Positions 44,466 through 53,541 of a stretch of 64,000 nt of DNA are shown piece by piece. This DNA comes from Rhizobiaceae bacterium (lineage in GTDB: Bacteria > Pseudomonadota > Alphaproteobacteria > Rhizobiales > Rhizobiaceae): NCBI GenBank assembly GCA_905339215.1, contig CAJPFN010000017.1, positions 55,997 through 119,996 of the forward strand, written 5' to 3'. Under the pieces are notes generated by a model that saw nothing but the letters and a program-made list of their open reading frames with translations, was not told where the DNA came from and did no database searches. Positions within the stretch are counted from its first letter, which is position 1, and every line of letters begins with the position of its first letter. Made by a program: the position numbers and the translations under genes.

Positions 44466-45380
44466 ATGGACACGCTGGGCAGCATGCGCGTCTTCGTCAG
44501 GGTGGTGGAACTCGGCGGCTTCAACGCCGCGGGCCGTGCGTGCGGCATGTCCGCCGCAATGGTTGCCAAGCATGTCGCTCATCTGGAGCAGCGCACCGGA
44601 GCGCGGCTTCTCGACAGGACGACACGGTCGGTCCGGCCAACGCCGGAAGGCCAGATGTACCTCGAGAAAGCGCTCGCAATCATCGAGGCGGTCGACGAGG
44701 CCGAGAACACCGTCGCGGCGGAGAACCGCGAACCGCGCGGCTCGCTCCGGATCACGGCGCCGATCGAGCTGGGTCAGGACCATCTGGCTCCGCTGCTGGT
44801 CGAGTTCATGTCGCAGCATGTCGGGATATCGGTCGTCGCCGACTTCACCAACCGAACGGTGGATCTTGTGCAGGAGGGATTCGACCTTGCGATCCGCGTC
44901 GCGCCCTCGCTCGACACCGCACTGATCGGGCGCAGGCTCGCGACCACACGATTCCGCGTCGTCGCAAGCCCCGATTTCATCTCGCGGCAGGGGCTCCCCG
45001 ATAGCCCGGACGCGCTGTCGACCTTCCCTGCCCTCACCTTTTCGCAGCCGACTCCCCGGCTGGAATGGTCGTGGCGCCGTGGGGATGCCGAGGGCAGGGT
45101 CAGGATTGCGCCGCGCCTGGTCTCGTCGAGCGCCGAGGCGTTGCGCCTTGCCGCCCTATCCGGGCTCGGGGTCTCGTGGCTTCCGACGTTCGTCTGCGGG
45201 CGCGATCTCCGGCAGGGGCGCCTCGTCGCCCTGCTGCAGGACTGCGATTGGGGCAGCTTCGGCGTTCACGTCCTCTACCCGCATCGTCGGTTCGTGCCGA
45301 GCCGGCTCCGCCTGTTCATCGACTTCCTCGCCGCGCGACTGGGCGGCGATCCCTCCGGGGATCCCTGGGCACCGGGCTGA
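44466..45380 (+). CDS. LysR family transcriptional regulator (CrgA-like)
   Basis: A 304-residue LysR-type protein: winged helix-turn-helix MRVFVRVVELGGFNAAGRAC with LDRTTRSVRPTPEG, then an effector domain (about residues 85-295) including LRITAPIELGQDHLAPLLVE and GLGVSWLPTFV. This sequence style matches the CrgA/YhjC subfamily, many of which respond to aromatic or quinone compounds. The divergent YdhR/ABM operon 128 bases away is the likely target, which fits a quinone- or aromatic-oxidation response. Confidence 0.9.
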   Translation: MDTLGSMRVFVRVVELGGFNAAGRACGMSAAMVAKHVAHLEQRTGARLLDRTTRSVRPTPEGQMYLEKALAIIEAVDEAENTVAAENREPRGSLRITAPIELGQDHLAPLLVEFMSQHVGISVVADFTNRTVDLVQEGFDLAIRVAPSLDTALIGRRLATTRFRVVASPDFISRQGLPDSPDALSTFPALTFSQPTPRLEWSWRRGDAEGRVRIAPRLVSSSAEALRLAALSGLGVSWLPTFVCGRDLRQGRLVALLQDCDWGSFGVHVLYPHRRFVPSRLRLFIDFLAARLGGDPSGDPWAPG

Positions 45381-45404
45381 CGTGCTGCCTTGCCGTCCCG
45401 CGGC

Positions 45405-48218
45405 TCAGGACGCCTCGGCGCGGGCGTGCTCGGCTTTAGCCAACCGGGTCAGCATGCGCTGGTAGAACAGGCCGATGCCGATCAGCACCGCGCCCAGCCC
45501 GATGAAGGAGAGCGCCCGCAGCACACCTTCCAGTTCCGCCATGTCGAGGAGGAAGACCTTCGCCACGGCGACGACGACCAAGGCCGCCGAGGCGAGGCGT
45601 AGAACCTGCGACTTCAGCACCAGGCCCGCAGCGAGCAGCGCCACGCCAAGGACCAGCCAGAGCGCCGAATAGGAATAGGTCTCGAGCTGGCTAAAATCCT
45701 TCCACAGACCGATGAATTCGCCGTGGAAGAGGCGGCGCAGCGATAGGCTGGCATAGGCGAAGCCGAGCAGGGAGGCAACCAGCGCCAGCGTCGCCACGTA
45801 CCAGCAGGGCCGCTTGTAGCGCGCATACGCGGCGAGGCCCGCCATCGCCGCTCCCGACAGGAAATATCCGAGCAGGAGCAGGTTGAAGAAGAGGATCGTC
45901 CCGGTCGATTCGTTGGTGACGAGCGGATTGAGCGCAAAGAAGTGCTGGACGGCGACGAGGGCGACGGAGACGACGCCGACCACGATCGAGCCGACGCGGA
46001 ACACCGGGCTCGGCGCGCGGCCGTCGAGCGCCACAAGGATGGCGCCGGCGCCGATGGCGATGAGCGTGTAGATCGACTGTTCGGCGAGCGTCGGCGCGCC
46101 GGTGTCGATGACGCCGCCGTTCATCGCGTGGCGGACCAACATGGCGACGGCGAGCAGACCGAACAGCGTCGCCGCAGCCTCCATGGCAAGACGCGGCCGC
46201 CCGCCGGTGGTGCGGGCGAGCTGCCAGGCGGCATAGGCGGCCGCGAGCGCCGGGATGCCGTAGCCCGGCAGAAGCGCGTTGAGGACGGGCGTCGTCGAAA
46301 GCTGGTCGGCGCCGGCGACCGTCGGGTCGATGACAAAGCGGACGATGACCGCGATCGCCGCGCCGACGCTCAGCCAGCCGAGGGCGGGATAGCGGCGCAG
46401 TCGCGTCGCCAACGCCGGCAGCGCGGCAGCGGCGCCGGTAAGGATTGTCGTCCAGAGCGCGCCGAAGCCCATGTGAAGGAACAGAAGCAGGGAGACCCCG
46501 GCGCCGGCGAGGAGGAAAGAGACGGCCGGGCCGCCGCCATGCGACGGCCTTTCCGCCGCCGCCACCCATTCGGCACCGGCGGCCAGCGCGATTGACAGCG
46601 CCAGAGCGAGCACGGCGTGGGAAAGGTCGCGGTCGAGATTGCCGAACACCACCCACACCGCCGTGATGACGGCGAGCGGGACGAACACGGCGGTCGCGCT
46701 CCACGACGCGGCGCGAAGCGCGCGGTCGGGGGCATAGCGACGAGCACTCCACAGGCCGGCAGCGAGGAACGCCAGGGCGAGCAGCGCACCCCACACCCGC
46801 GCGCTCCCGGCGGGTACGCCCGGGGCGGTGCCCTCGATGACGAGGATTTCGCGGAAGAGCGTGATCTCGAATGTTCCGCCGAGACCGATATGAAGATAGG
46901 CGAGCACGGCGGCCGCCGCCGCGGCGAAGAGTGCGGCAATCGCCGTCTCGCGGTAGAGCGCCGCCGCAAGCAGTCCAAGGAGGATCGCGGCCGCCGTTCC
47001 CATACCCGTGGTCGGCGCCAACGCGGCGTTCGCCACGGTCGCCAGCGCGGCGAGCGCGACGAAGGCCGACGCCACCGCTGCCGGAAGATCGATCCGCGTC
47101 GCCACAGGTTCGGCGCGTCTCAGCCAGACGAAGACCATGACGGCGATCCCCACGGCGTTGATGAAGAGGACGATGGCGATGTCGGGAAGCGGATCGTCTG
47201 CGAGGTAGACGAGGCACCACAGGCCGGCGCCAGCGAAGGCCGCAGCCATCAGCGGCATCCAGTCGCGCAGCCGGGCGATGACGCCTGCGGCGGCGAGAAC
47301 GATGGCGATGAAGCCGAACAGCGCCCACAGATTCGGTGCCTGCGCGGCGACCAGCAGCGGCGTCGCATAGGAGCCGACGAGGCCGATGCCGGCGAGCGCC
47401 TGGCCGTGAAGCAGCGAGGCGGCGATCGTGGCGACGCCGACGAGGCCGAGCAGGGTGAACGCCGCGGCGGGCCCGATGAAGCCGTAGATGCCGTGGGCGG
47501 CGTAGATCGTGCCAAACAGGGTGAAGGCGCCGGCGGCTGTCAGGATCGCCGGCAGGTAGGCGTTCTTCAGGCCTTCGACGGGAACGTCGAAGCCCATGCG
47601 GCGCAGCACCTCGCCGCCGACGACCAGCGACAGGCCGAGAAGCGCGGCGAGCGCCAGCCTGACCTCGGGGCCGAAGATTCCGGCCTCGATCGTGTAGCGG
47701 ATGAGGAAGACGCCGCCGAGCGCCAGGGCCAGGCCGCCGACCCACACCGCCCAGCGCGTGCCGAGCGCGGTCTCGATGTCGGGCCGCGACGGCTCCTTCG
47801 CCGGCGTCGCGGCGGCCGGCGGCTCCGCAGGGCCGGCCTTGCTCCACGGGCCTTCCGCAGCGGCTTCGCCGGCCGAAGCGGCGGCAGCCGCGTCGGCCGC
47901 AGCGGCGACGGCTTCCGCTTCGGCGCCGAGCTCGGCTTCGCTGCGGGCGGCAACCGCTTCGGCAGGGGTTTCAGCCGGGATCTGCGAGGCCTGCGCAGCA
48001 CCGGGCGTTTCCGCCTCCTCGGCTTTCGCCGGGGCGGATGCCTCGGCCGCGCCGGCCGGCGCTGCGCCATAGGTTCCGGCCATCGCCGCCTCGCGATGGG
48101 CGAGGAAGGCGTTACGGATGCCTTCGAGATCGAATTCGAGGACCTGGATGCGCTGCTGCTGGCGAAAGGCCACGGCGATGAGGCCGACCACGCCGACGAT
48201 CGATATCAGTTCCAGCAT
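45405..48218 (-). CDS. DUF2339 multi-spanning membrane protein
   Basis: A 937-residue membrane protein. It starts with one helix and a short coiled segment, then a long Ala/Glu-rich cytoplasmic region (about residues 45-140), the conserved entry SRPDIETALGTRWAVWVGGL and roughly 24 further helices. This is the DUF2339 layout, a family with no established function; some members are suspected of envelope maintenance. The helix-rich GC-biased sequence creates long false ORFs on the opposite strand. It stands alone, with a 3' end 25 bases from the LysR gene. Confidence 0.88.
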   Translation of the reverse strand: MLELISIVGVVGLIAVAFRQQQRIQVLEFDLEGIRNAFLAHREAAMAGTYGAAPAGAAEASAPAKAEEAETPGAAQASQIPAETPAEAVAARSEAELGAEAEAVAAAADAAAAASAGEAAAEGPWSKAGPAEPPAAATPAKEPSRPDIETALGTRWAVWVGGLALALGGVFLIRYTIEAGIFGPEVRLALAALLGLSLVVGGEVLRRMGFDVPVEGLKNAYLPAILTAAGAFTLFGTIYAAHGIYGFIGPAAAFTLLGLVGVATIAASLLHGQALAGIGLVGSYATPLLVAAQAPNLWALFGFIAIVLAAAGVIARLRDWMPLMAAAFAGAGLWCLVYLADDPLPDIAIVLFINAVGIAVMVFVWLRRAEPVATRIDLPAAVASAFVALAALATVANAALAPTTGMGTAAAILLGLLAAALYRETAIAALFAAAAAAVLAYLHIGLGGTFEITLFREILVIEGTAPGVPAGSARVWGALLALAFLAAGLWSARRYAPDRALRAASWSATAVFVPLAVITAVWVVFGNLDRDLSHAVLALALSIALAAGAEWVAAAERPSHGGGPAVSFLLAGAGVSLLLFLHMGFGALWTTILTGAAAALPALATRLRRYPALGWLSVGAAIAVIVRFVIDPTVAGADQLSTTPVLNALLPGYGIPALAAAYAAWQLARTTGGRPRLAMEAAATLFGLLAVAMLVRHAMNGGVIDTGAPTLAEQSIYTLIAIGAGAILVALDGRAPSPVFRVGSIVVGVVSVALVAVQHFFALNPLVTNESTGTILFFNLLLLGYFLSGAAMAGLAAYARYKRPCWYVATLALVASLLGFAYASLSLRRLFHGEFIGLWKDFSQLETYSYSALWLVLGVALLAAGLVLKSQVLRLASAALVVVAVAKVFLLDMAELEGVLRALSFIGLGAVLIGIGLFYQRMLTRLAKAEHARAEAS

Positions 48219-48291
48219 CGCGGTCCCTCAACCCCTGCGGTTGGCGCAGACTACTCGCAACCGAGGTCGACGGGAATATGGCGGCGGATGC

Positions 48292-48810
48292 CTAGCGCGG
48301 CGCCAGCCGTTCGGCCGGGAAGATCGAGCAGGTCTCGGTGCCGAAGGCGAGCATCTTGCCGTCGCGGTCCTTCAGCGAGGCTTCGGAGACCGCAAGCGTG
48401 CGCCCCTTCTGGATGACGCGGCCCTCGCAGGCGACCTCGCCGGTCTTCGGCGTGATCGGCCGCATCAGGTTCACCTTGAACTCGACCGTCGTGTAGGCTT
48501 CGCCCGCCACCAGCAGCGTCTGCACCGCGCAGGCCAGCGCCGAATCGAGGATTGTCGCGGCCCAGCCGCCATGGACGCCGCCAAGCGGATTCAGATGCCG
48601 CTTCCCGGGCAGGCCGCGGAAGACGGCCCTGCCCTCGGAGACCTCCGACAGGCCGAAGTTCAGGCGCGCGCCGATCGGCGGCGCCGGATACTTGCCGTCG
48701 ATGATACGCTGCAGGAGTTCGAGGCCGGAATATTTCGCCAGTTCCTCGTGGGGGATGGTGCCGAGGCCGAGCGGCGAGACGTATCCGGGAAAGAGTTCGA
48801 CTTCGCTCAT
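48292..48810 (-). CDS. PaaI family thioesterase (hotdog fold)
   Basis: A 172-residue single-hotdog protein. The core carries [20 protein letters not shown] with the acidic catalytic Asp, [19 protein letters not shown] and [19 protein letters not shown], the order found in PaaI-type acyl-CoA thioesterases. A 60-residue N-terminal extension ([19 protein letters not shown]) is longer than PaaI and is seen in other alphaproteobacterial members. Substrate is unknown. Its start overlaps the recO stop as ATGA, so it is the third gene of a hypothetical-recO-thioesterase operon. Confidence 0.88.
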   Translation of the reverse strand: MSEVELFPGYVSPLGLGTIPHEELAKYSGLELLQRIIDGKYPAPPIGARLNFGLSEVSEGRAVFRGLPGKRHLNPLGGVHGGWAATILDSALACAVQTLLVAGEAYTTVEFKVNLMRPITPKTGEVACEGRVIQKGRTLAVSEASLKDRDGKMLAFGTETCSIFPAERLAPR

Positions 48811-49568
48811 GCGGCAGTGTCTCCATCAATGGCAGGCGGGGCGGCAAAGGCCCTGCGCACGGCGGCGAGGAAGCCGGCGCGCGCGTCGGGCTCGGACATG
48901 CCCCGCGGCTCGTAGACGTGGCGGGTGAAGAAGAAGCCGGTCATGCGGAAGGCGGCGTCGACATCGGCGGGGGCAGCGCGCAGGCCGGAGCCACGGCGCA
49001 GGAAAGCCGGCAGCGGCAGCATCCTGTCCCGCCACGGCTCGCCGGCGGCCCGCGACACGGCGCGGCCGGACTTCGGCGAGACATAGGCGAGGTCGTCGCT
49101 CGACCCTGTCGCCGCGCAACGCGACAGGTCGAGGCCGAAACCGAGTTCCTCGAGCACCAGCAGTTCGAAACGCACGACCAGTTCCGCCGCCGCGGCGGGA
49201 TCGGCGAGGTGGTCGATCGTGACGGCAAGCGCCTCGAACAGGCCCGGATGCGGGTCGCGCTCAGGCAGCAGGCGAAGATGCCCGGCGAGCGTCTGCAGGC
49301 CGTAGACGGCGCATGCGCTGTCGATCAATCGCGCCGCAGCGAGGGCGACGGGCTCTGCCGAGTACGTGCCGAGATGCTCGTCGAGGCGGGCGCGCCAGAC
49401 CAGTTCGACGCGGTTTCCGGGTTGCAGAACCGGCTGCAGGCGGCGCGAGCGGCCGCCGCGCACCATGCCGAGATGGCGGCCGTGGGCGCGCGTCATCACC
49501 TCCAGGATCGCACTGGTCTCGCCGTGCCGGCGGGTGCCGAGCACTATGCCCTCGTCGCGCCATTCCAT
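48807..49568 (-). CDS. recO: DNA repair protein RecO
   Basis: RecO acts with RecR and RecF to load RecA onto SSB-coated DNA and anneals complementary strands. The 253-residue protein begins with the OB fold [20 protein letters not shown] and [20 protein letters not shown] helical C-terminal domain follows, with [20 protein letters not shown]. The zinc-type cysteines of some RecO proteins are not conserved here beyond one. In many Rhizobiales recO follows era directly; here era starts 6.9 kb away with an accessory block between. It is downstream of a hypothetical gene with a 12-base gap. Confidence 0.94.
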   Translation of the reverse strand: MEWRDEGIVLGTRRHGETSAILEVMTRAHGRHLGMVRGGRSRRLQPVLQPGNRVELVWRARLDEHLGTYSAEPVALAAARLIDSACAVYGLQTLAGHLRLLPERDPHPGLFEALAVTIDHLADPAAAAELVVRFELLVLEELGFGLDLSRCAATGSSDDLAYVSPKSGRAVSRAAGEPWRDRMLPLPAFLRRGSGLRAAPADVDAAFRMTGFFFTRHVYEPRGMSEPDARAGFLAAVRRAFAAPPAIDGDTAA

Positions 49569-49580
49569 GACCCATGCCTG

Positions 49581-50015
49581 TCACGGCGGCGCGGCGATGG
49601 CAAGTCGCAGACCGTGCCGGCCGCGGAGCCAGGAAGAGCGGCGCGGGCGGGGCAGCCGGACGACGAGGAGCACCGGCAGGCGGGGAGCGTCGCCGGGGCC
49701 GTCTTCTTTGCCGGCAGGACGGCCGGCGGCGCCCGCCAGCGCACCGAGAACGGCGGCGAGCATGCGCAGGCGCAAAGCGAGGATCCCGGCATCGATCGCG
49801 CAGCCGCGCAGCGGAGGCCGTTCACCGAGACCGTCGATCCCGGTCGCCTTGACGACGAAGGCCCGCGCTATCGCCTCGGCCCGCCACAGGATGGCAAGGA
49901 CGACGAAGCGGACCGGGAAGGAGCGGACGGCGGCGCGCTCGGCAAGGAGCGCCAGCACAAGCAGCGTCGCCGCGATGCCCCGAAACGTTCGCCTGTCCTG
50001 CAAAGCGCCTTCCAT
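49581..50015 (-). CDS. Hypothetical protein upstream of recO, Rhizobiales type
   Basis: A 144-residue protein with a hydrophobic N-terminus (RGIAATLLVLALLAERAAVR), an acidic middle and a basic, Arg/Pro-rich tail. The string WRAEAIARAFVVKATG and LALRLRMLAAVLGAL are recalled from proteins next to recO in Rhizobiales. One helix near residues 14-32 may be a membrane anchor. GGAGG seven bases before the ATG at 50015 is strong support for the start. It leads the recO-thioesterase operon. Function is unknown. Confidence 0.65.
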   Translation of the reverse strand: MEGALQDRRTFRGIAATLLVLALLAERAAVRSFPVRFVVLAILWRAEAIARAFVVKATGIDGLGERPPLRGCAIDAGILALRLRMLAAVLGALAGAAGRPAGKEDGPGDAPRLPVLLVVRLPRPRRSSWLRGRHGLRLAIAAPP

Positions 50016-50176
50016 ATCCGGGCCTCCTTTGCCCGCGGCGATTCTACGGGCGTCTTTGGGGAGGGGGATAAAATCGCCGTGGATTCGCAGCCAGATTCGC
50101 GCAAGGCATTGATTCCGTTGAAGCAGGCGGGAGATCTTATCCCCGCCTTTGGACTGCGCCCTTATTGGTCGACGCT

Positions 50177-50413
50177 TCAGGGGTCGGATTCGTCCCGTAG
50201 GCTGGCGTGCTGATCCTCGAACTGTTGTGTGCTGAGATAGGCGAGTGCGGAATGCAGTCTGCGTTTGTTGTAGACGTCGTCGATGAAGTGGGGAAGGTGT
50301 TTGGCGACGTCGTCGAAGGTGTGGAAGTCCATCGGATAGACGGCCTCGATCTTGAGCGTCTTCATGAAGCTCTCCGCCTTGGCATTGTCGTAGGGGTTGC
50401 CGCGCCGGCCCAT
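50177..50413 (-). mobile_element. IS3-family transposase C-terminal remnant
   Basis: The 78-codon frame MGRRGNPYDNAKAESFMKTL ... RRLHSALAYLSTQQFEDQH matches the last part of IS3/IS150-type OrfB integrases, including the final catalytic Glu of the DDE triad in AKAESF. The first two Asp-bearing regions and OrfA are missing; upstream sequence changes to modE-linked DNA. No intact terminal inverted repeats were recognised. It is a decayed element at the edge of the mod region. Confidence 0.8.
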
Positions 50414-50453
50414 CGACCCGGCCGAGGCGGATGCGGCCTCACCGCGAGGCCGG

Positions 50454-50798
50454 TCAGTCCGCCGATTCGATCACGCGCTGCAGCGCCGACAGATGGTCGG
50501 CGGCGGCCGATTCGGCGGCCCGTTCGATGGCGCGGTAGCGCGTGACGAGCTCCATGCCGAGCTTCGTCAGGCCCGCCCCGCCGCCGTGCGCACCGCCCTT
50601 CTGGGCATCGACCACGGCCCTGCCGAACAACCGGTTCATTTCCTCCACCAGCCCCCAGGCGTGCTTGTAGGACATGTTCATCTGGCGCGCGCCCGCCGAG
50701 ATCGAGCCGAAGGCGGCAATATGTTCAAGCAGCTCGATCTTGCCCGGGCCGACGCGGCCGTCCGGGTCGAGATCGATACGCAGGCTGAGCGACGGCAT
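50454..50798 (-). CDS. modE: ModE-type winged-helix regulator lacking the molybdate-binding domain
   Basis: The 114-residue protein equals the N-terminal DNA-binding half of ModE: KIELLEHIAAFGSISAGARQ with MNMSYKHAWGLVEEMN as the recognition part. The C-terminal Mop/TOBE domains that bind molybdate in E. coli ModE (262 residues) are absent, so it may bind DNA without sensing molybdate itself. GGGAGATCCGG before the ATG at 50798 decides this start. It is 133 bases after modC on the same strand. A matching operator lies at 53495-53518 before modA. The IS3 remnant begins 40 bases past its stop. Confidence 0.88.
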   Translation of the reverse strand: MPSLSLRIDLDPDGRVGPGKIELLEHIAAFGSISAGARQMNMSYKHAWGLVEEMNRLFGRAVVDAQKGGAHGGGAGLTKLGMELVTRYRAIERAAESAAADHLSALQRVIESAD

Positions 50799-50931
50799 CC
50801 GGATCTCCCTTATGCGTCCGGCCCAGTTGACAGGCGAGAGCGCCATTTTCTCGCCGGCGACGATATCGCCCCTCGACGCCAATGTCAGCGGTCGCGCCGA
50901 TGTCGCGGTTTCTTCGGTCAGACGTACCGGT

Positions 50932-52026
50932 TCATCGCTGCGAGGGCTCGACGTCGCCGCGCGCCACGGCCATCGACTTGACGACGGCGAAGCAGGAGGC
51001 TCCGGGCGTCAGCGCCAGGGCCCGCGCCGAACGCGCGGTGAGGCGCGCCAGCACTTCGTCGCCGCCGACGTCGAGCCTGACGACGACGCCAGGCCCCTCT
51101 CCGGCGGTAACGGCGACGACGGTCGCAAGCAATACGTTGAGCGCCGATATGTCCTTCGGCATGTCGCGCGCGATCATGACATCGTGGGCCATGATGCGCA
51201 GGCGGACCGAAGAGCCCGGCGCGCCGTCGATCCGCGGTATCCAGACCGGCCCGGCGGCCGTCTGCAGGCGGGTAAGCTCGTCATCCTCGTGCGCGACGAC
51301 GACGGCGCGAAGGCTCGAGCCGATTTCGCGCAGACCCATGGCGCGGAGCGCGGCGGGGTCGAACAGCACGTCCGCCGCCGCGCCCGAGCGGACGACGCGC
51401 CCGTGCTCGATGACCACCATGCGGTCGGCGAGCAGGCGCGCCTCCTCCATGTCGTGGGTGACGAGGACCGTCGGCATTGCGAGGTGGGCGCGAAGTTGCC
51501 GTATCTCCTCGTAGAGCCTCTCGCGCGTGGCGCGGTCCACCGCGGAGAAAGGTTCGTCGAGGAGAAGCGCGGCCGGCTGGCGGGCGAGCGCCCGAGCGAC
51601 AGCGACGCGCTGCTGCTGCCCTCCGGAAAGGGCCGCCGGCCGGCGGTTTTCCAGGCCCGCCAGATTGACGAGCGCCAACAGCCGGCGCGCCTCGGCTTCC
51701 CGCTCCGACGCTGCGAGGTGACCCATGGCGGCAATGACATTGGCGAGCGCCGTCATGTGCGGGAAAAGCGCATAGGACTGGAAAACGATGCCGACGCGGC
51801 GGCGGTGCGGTGCGAGGTCGATGCGGCGATCGGTGTCGAGCCAGGTTTCGCCGTTGACCGATACCTTCGCCTGGCTCGGCGTCCACAGGCCGGCGATCGT
51901 ACGCAGCACGGTCGATTTGCCGGAGCCCGAGTGCCCGACCAGCGCCAGCAGTTCGCCCGGCTCGACACGGAAGGCGACATCGAGCGGGATCGGCGCGGTG
52001 GCGCGCGCCGTCACCTCCAGCGCCAT
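50932..52026 (-). CDS. modC: Molybdate ABC transporter, ATP-binding protein
   Basis: A 364-residue ATPase with Walker A GHSGSGKST (residues 31-39), signature LSGGQQQRVAVARAL, Walker B ALLLDEPFSAVD and H-loop VLVTHDMEEA. The C-terminal third contains the TOBE/Mop-like domain (NVLLATVVAVTAGEGPGVVV and VGGDEVLARLT), which binds oxyanion in the family. Its ATG overlaps the modB stop by one base (TGATG). With ModA and ModB it imports molybdate (or tungstate) for molybdoenzymes. The DNA before 52026 in the same frame belongs to modB and is not part of the gene. Confidence 0.93.
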   Translation of the reverse strand: MALEVTARATAPIPLDVAFRVEPGELLALVGHSGSGKSTVLRTIAGLWTPSQAKVSVNGETWLDTDRRIDLAPHRRRVGIVFQSYALFPHMTALANVIAAMGHLAASEREAEARRLLALVNLAGLENRRPAALSGGQQQRVAVARALARQPAALLLDEPFSAVDRATRERLYEEIRQLRAHLAMPTVLVTHDMEEARLLADRMVVIEHGRVVRSGAAADVLFDPAALRAMGLREIGSSLRAVVVAHEDDELTRLQTAAGPVWIPRIDGAPGSSVRLRIMAHDVMIARDMPKDISALNVLLATVVAVTAGEGPGVVVRLDVGGDEVLARLTARSARALALTPGASCFAVVKSMAVARGDVEPSQR

Positions 52027-52694
52027 CAGGACAGCCTCCGGCCGACCCTGGCCGACAACCAGAAGGTGACGGAGATCGTTGCCAGCGAAATGGCGAGGAG
52101 AACCGCCGACATGACCGCAGCCCCCTGCATGTCGAAGCCCTGCACCTTGTCGTAGATCGAGACGGCGATGGTCTTGGTCTTGCCGGGAATGGAGCCGCCG
52201 ACCATCAGCACGATGCCGAATTCGCCCAGCGTATGGGCAAACGTCAGCACCATGGCGGTCATAAGCCCTGGCCAGGCCAGCGGCAGCTCGACCCTCCAGA
52301 GGGAGCGCAGCGGCGACATACCGCAGCATCTTGCCGCCTCGCGCACCGCGACGGGGATGGCTTCGAAGCCGCGCTGCGCCGGCTGGATGGCGAAAGGCAA
52401 GTTGAAGATCACCGATGCGACCAGAAGCCCCTCGAAGGTGAAGACCAGCTGATGTCCGAAGAGGGACTGCCAAGCCTGTCCAACGGGCGAGCGGGCGCCG
52501 AAACTGACCAGCAGGTAGAAGCCGAACACGGTGGGCGGCAGCACCAGTGGCAGCATTACCAGCGCCTCGACGATCCCCTTCGCGCCGAAGTCGCGATAGG
52601 CGAGGAAGCGCCCCGCAAAGATCGCGACCGGCAGGAGGATCACAACGGTCCATCCCGCCAGTCGCAACGAAAGCCAAAGAGCCGTCCAGTCCAT
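52026..52694 (-). CDS. modB: Molybdate ABC transporter, permease
   Basis: The 222-residue permease has five to six helices and the ModB-like series LMLPLVLPPTVFGFYLLVSF, then EAARCCGMSPLRSLWRVELP (the EAA coupling loop that meets ModC) and FGIVLMVGGSIPGKTKTIAV. The latter is a hallmark of ModB. It starts 3 bases after modA stops and overlaps modC, so the three genes are one operon. It forms the membrane channel of the molybdate importer. Confidence 0.94.
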   Translation of the reverse strand: MDWTALWLSLRLAGWTVVILLPVAIFAGRFLAYRDFGAKGIVEALVMLPLVLPPTVFGFYLLVSFGARSPVGQAWQSLFGHQLVFTFEGLLVASVIFNLPFAIQPAQRGFEAIPVAVREAARCCGMSPLRSLWRVELPLAWPGLMTAMVLTFAHTLGEFGIVLMVGGSIPGKTKTIAVSIYDKVQGFDMQGAAVMSAVLLAISLATISVTFWLSARVGRRLS

Positions 52695-52697
52695 GCC

Positions 52698-53483
52698 TCA
52701 CTCGCCCGGCAGTATGAATCCGTACTTATCCATGATCGCGCGGGCTGCCGGCGCATTGATGTAGGCATAGAATTCCTCCGCCACGGGGCCCGCCGATTTC
52801 AGCAGCACCATGCGCTGATTGAGCGGCTCGTGCCAGTCCGCCGGGATCAGGTCGAACGTGCCGAGAGCCGACACCTTCTTCGACAGGGCGAGCGAATAGG
52901 CGATGATGCCGCCCTGTGCATCGCCCGAGGTGGCGAACTGCGCCGCCTGACTGACGTTCTCGCCGAGCACCAGCATGGGCTCGACAGCTTCCCATATGCC
53001 GACGTGCTGCAGTGCCTCCATGGCGCGCACGCCGTAGGGGGCGTGATCGGGATTGGCGATGGCGAAGTGGGCGATCGTTCCAGCCGCGAGCGCAGCCTTC
53101 AGGCTCTCCAGCGACCCGTCGGCCTTCAGGGGCGAGCCATGTGGCGCGATCACGACGATGCGTCCTTGTGCATACAACGTGCCCTCGTCGTGGGTGAAGC
53201 CTTCGGCCGCCAGCCTGGCGACGTAGCTCTCGTCCGCCGCCATGAACATCTGGAACGGTGCGCCCTCGCGAATCTGGGTGGCGAAGTTGCCGGTCGAGCC
53301 GAAGGACAGCTTCACTTCCTTGCCGGTCTCGGCCTTGAAGGCCTCGGCGATCTCCGTCACCGCGAACTTGAGGTCGGCCGCCGCGGCAATCACGGGCGCA
53401 TCCGTCTGGGCGGATGCCTGGCCGGAGCCGAAGCCAAATGCCGCGAGGGCAATGCAGGTAAATCGAGACAGGGAGCGGATCAT
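52698..53483 (-). CDS. modA: Molybdate-binding periplasmic protein
   Basis: ModA of 261 residues with a signal peptide (MIRSLSRFTCIALAAFGFGS, cleavage near ASAQTDA). The mature part has AAADLKFAVTEIAEAF and LSFGSTGNFATQI, carrying Ser/Ala residues at the oxyanion site, then FQMFMAADESYVARL and ANPDHAPYG. It captures molybdate in the periplasm for ModBC. The ATG at 53483 is used because the longer frame runs through the promoter and operator. It is transcribed from a promoter overlapping the ModE-like repeat at 53495-53518. Confidence 0.93.
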   Translation of the reverse strand: MIRSLSRFTCIALAAFGFGSGQASAQTDAPVIAAAADLKFAVTEIAEAFKAETGKEVKLSFGSTGNFATQIREGAPFQMFMAADESYVARLAAEGFTHDEGTLYAQGRIVVIAPHGSPLKADGSLESLKAALAAGTIAHFAIANPDHAPYGVRAMEALQHVGIWEAVEPMLVLGENVSQAAQFATSGDAQGGIIAYSLALSKKVSALGTFDLIPADWHEPLNQRMVLLKSAGPVAEEFYAYINAPAARAIMDKYGFILPGE

Positions 53484-53494
53484 TTCGGAGCCTA

Positions 53495-53518
53495 CGTTAT
53501 TTTCATTTGGGAATAACG
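53495..53518. promoter_or_regulatory. ModE-like operator upstream of modA
   Basis: CGTTATT (53495-53501) and AATAACG (53512-53518) form a perfect 7-bp inverted repeat with a 10-base spacer. The CGTTAT/ATAACG arms match the ends of ModE recognition sites. The distal arm coincides with the modA -10, so binding would block initiation. Confidence 0.7.
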
Positions 53519-53541
53519 CATGATTCCGTTTCCCACGCAAG
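53513..53541 (-). promoter_or_regulatory. modA promoter
   Basis: On the minus strand CTTGCG (53536-53541), a 17-base spacer, then CGTTAT (53513-53518) match the alphaproteobacterial CTTGAC-N17-CTATAT pattern. The predicted start (about 53506) falls inside the operator and leaves a leader of about 23 bases. Confidence 0.5.

Noticed and set aside
46617..48416. 599-codon plus-strand ORF opposite the DUF2339 gene
   Set aside because: It is charged, low-complexity sequence antisense to a membrane protein and shows no domain.
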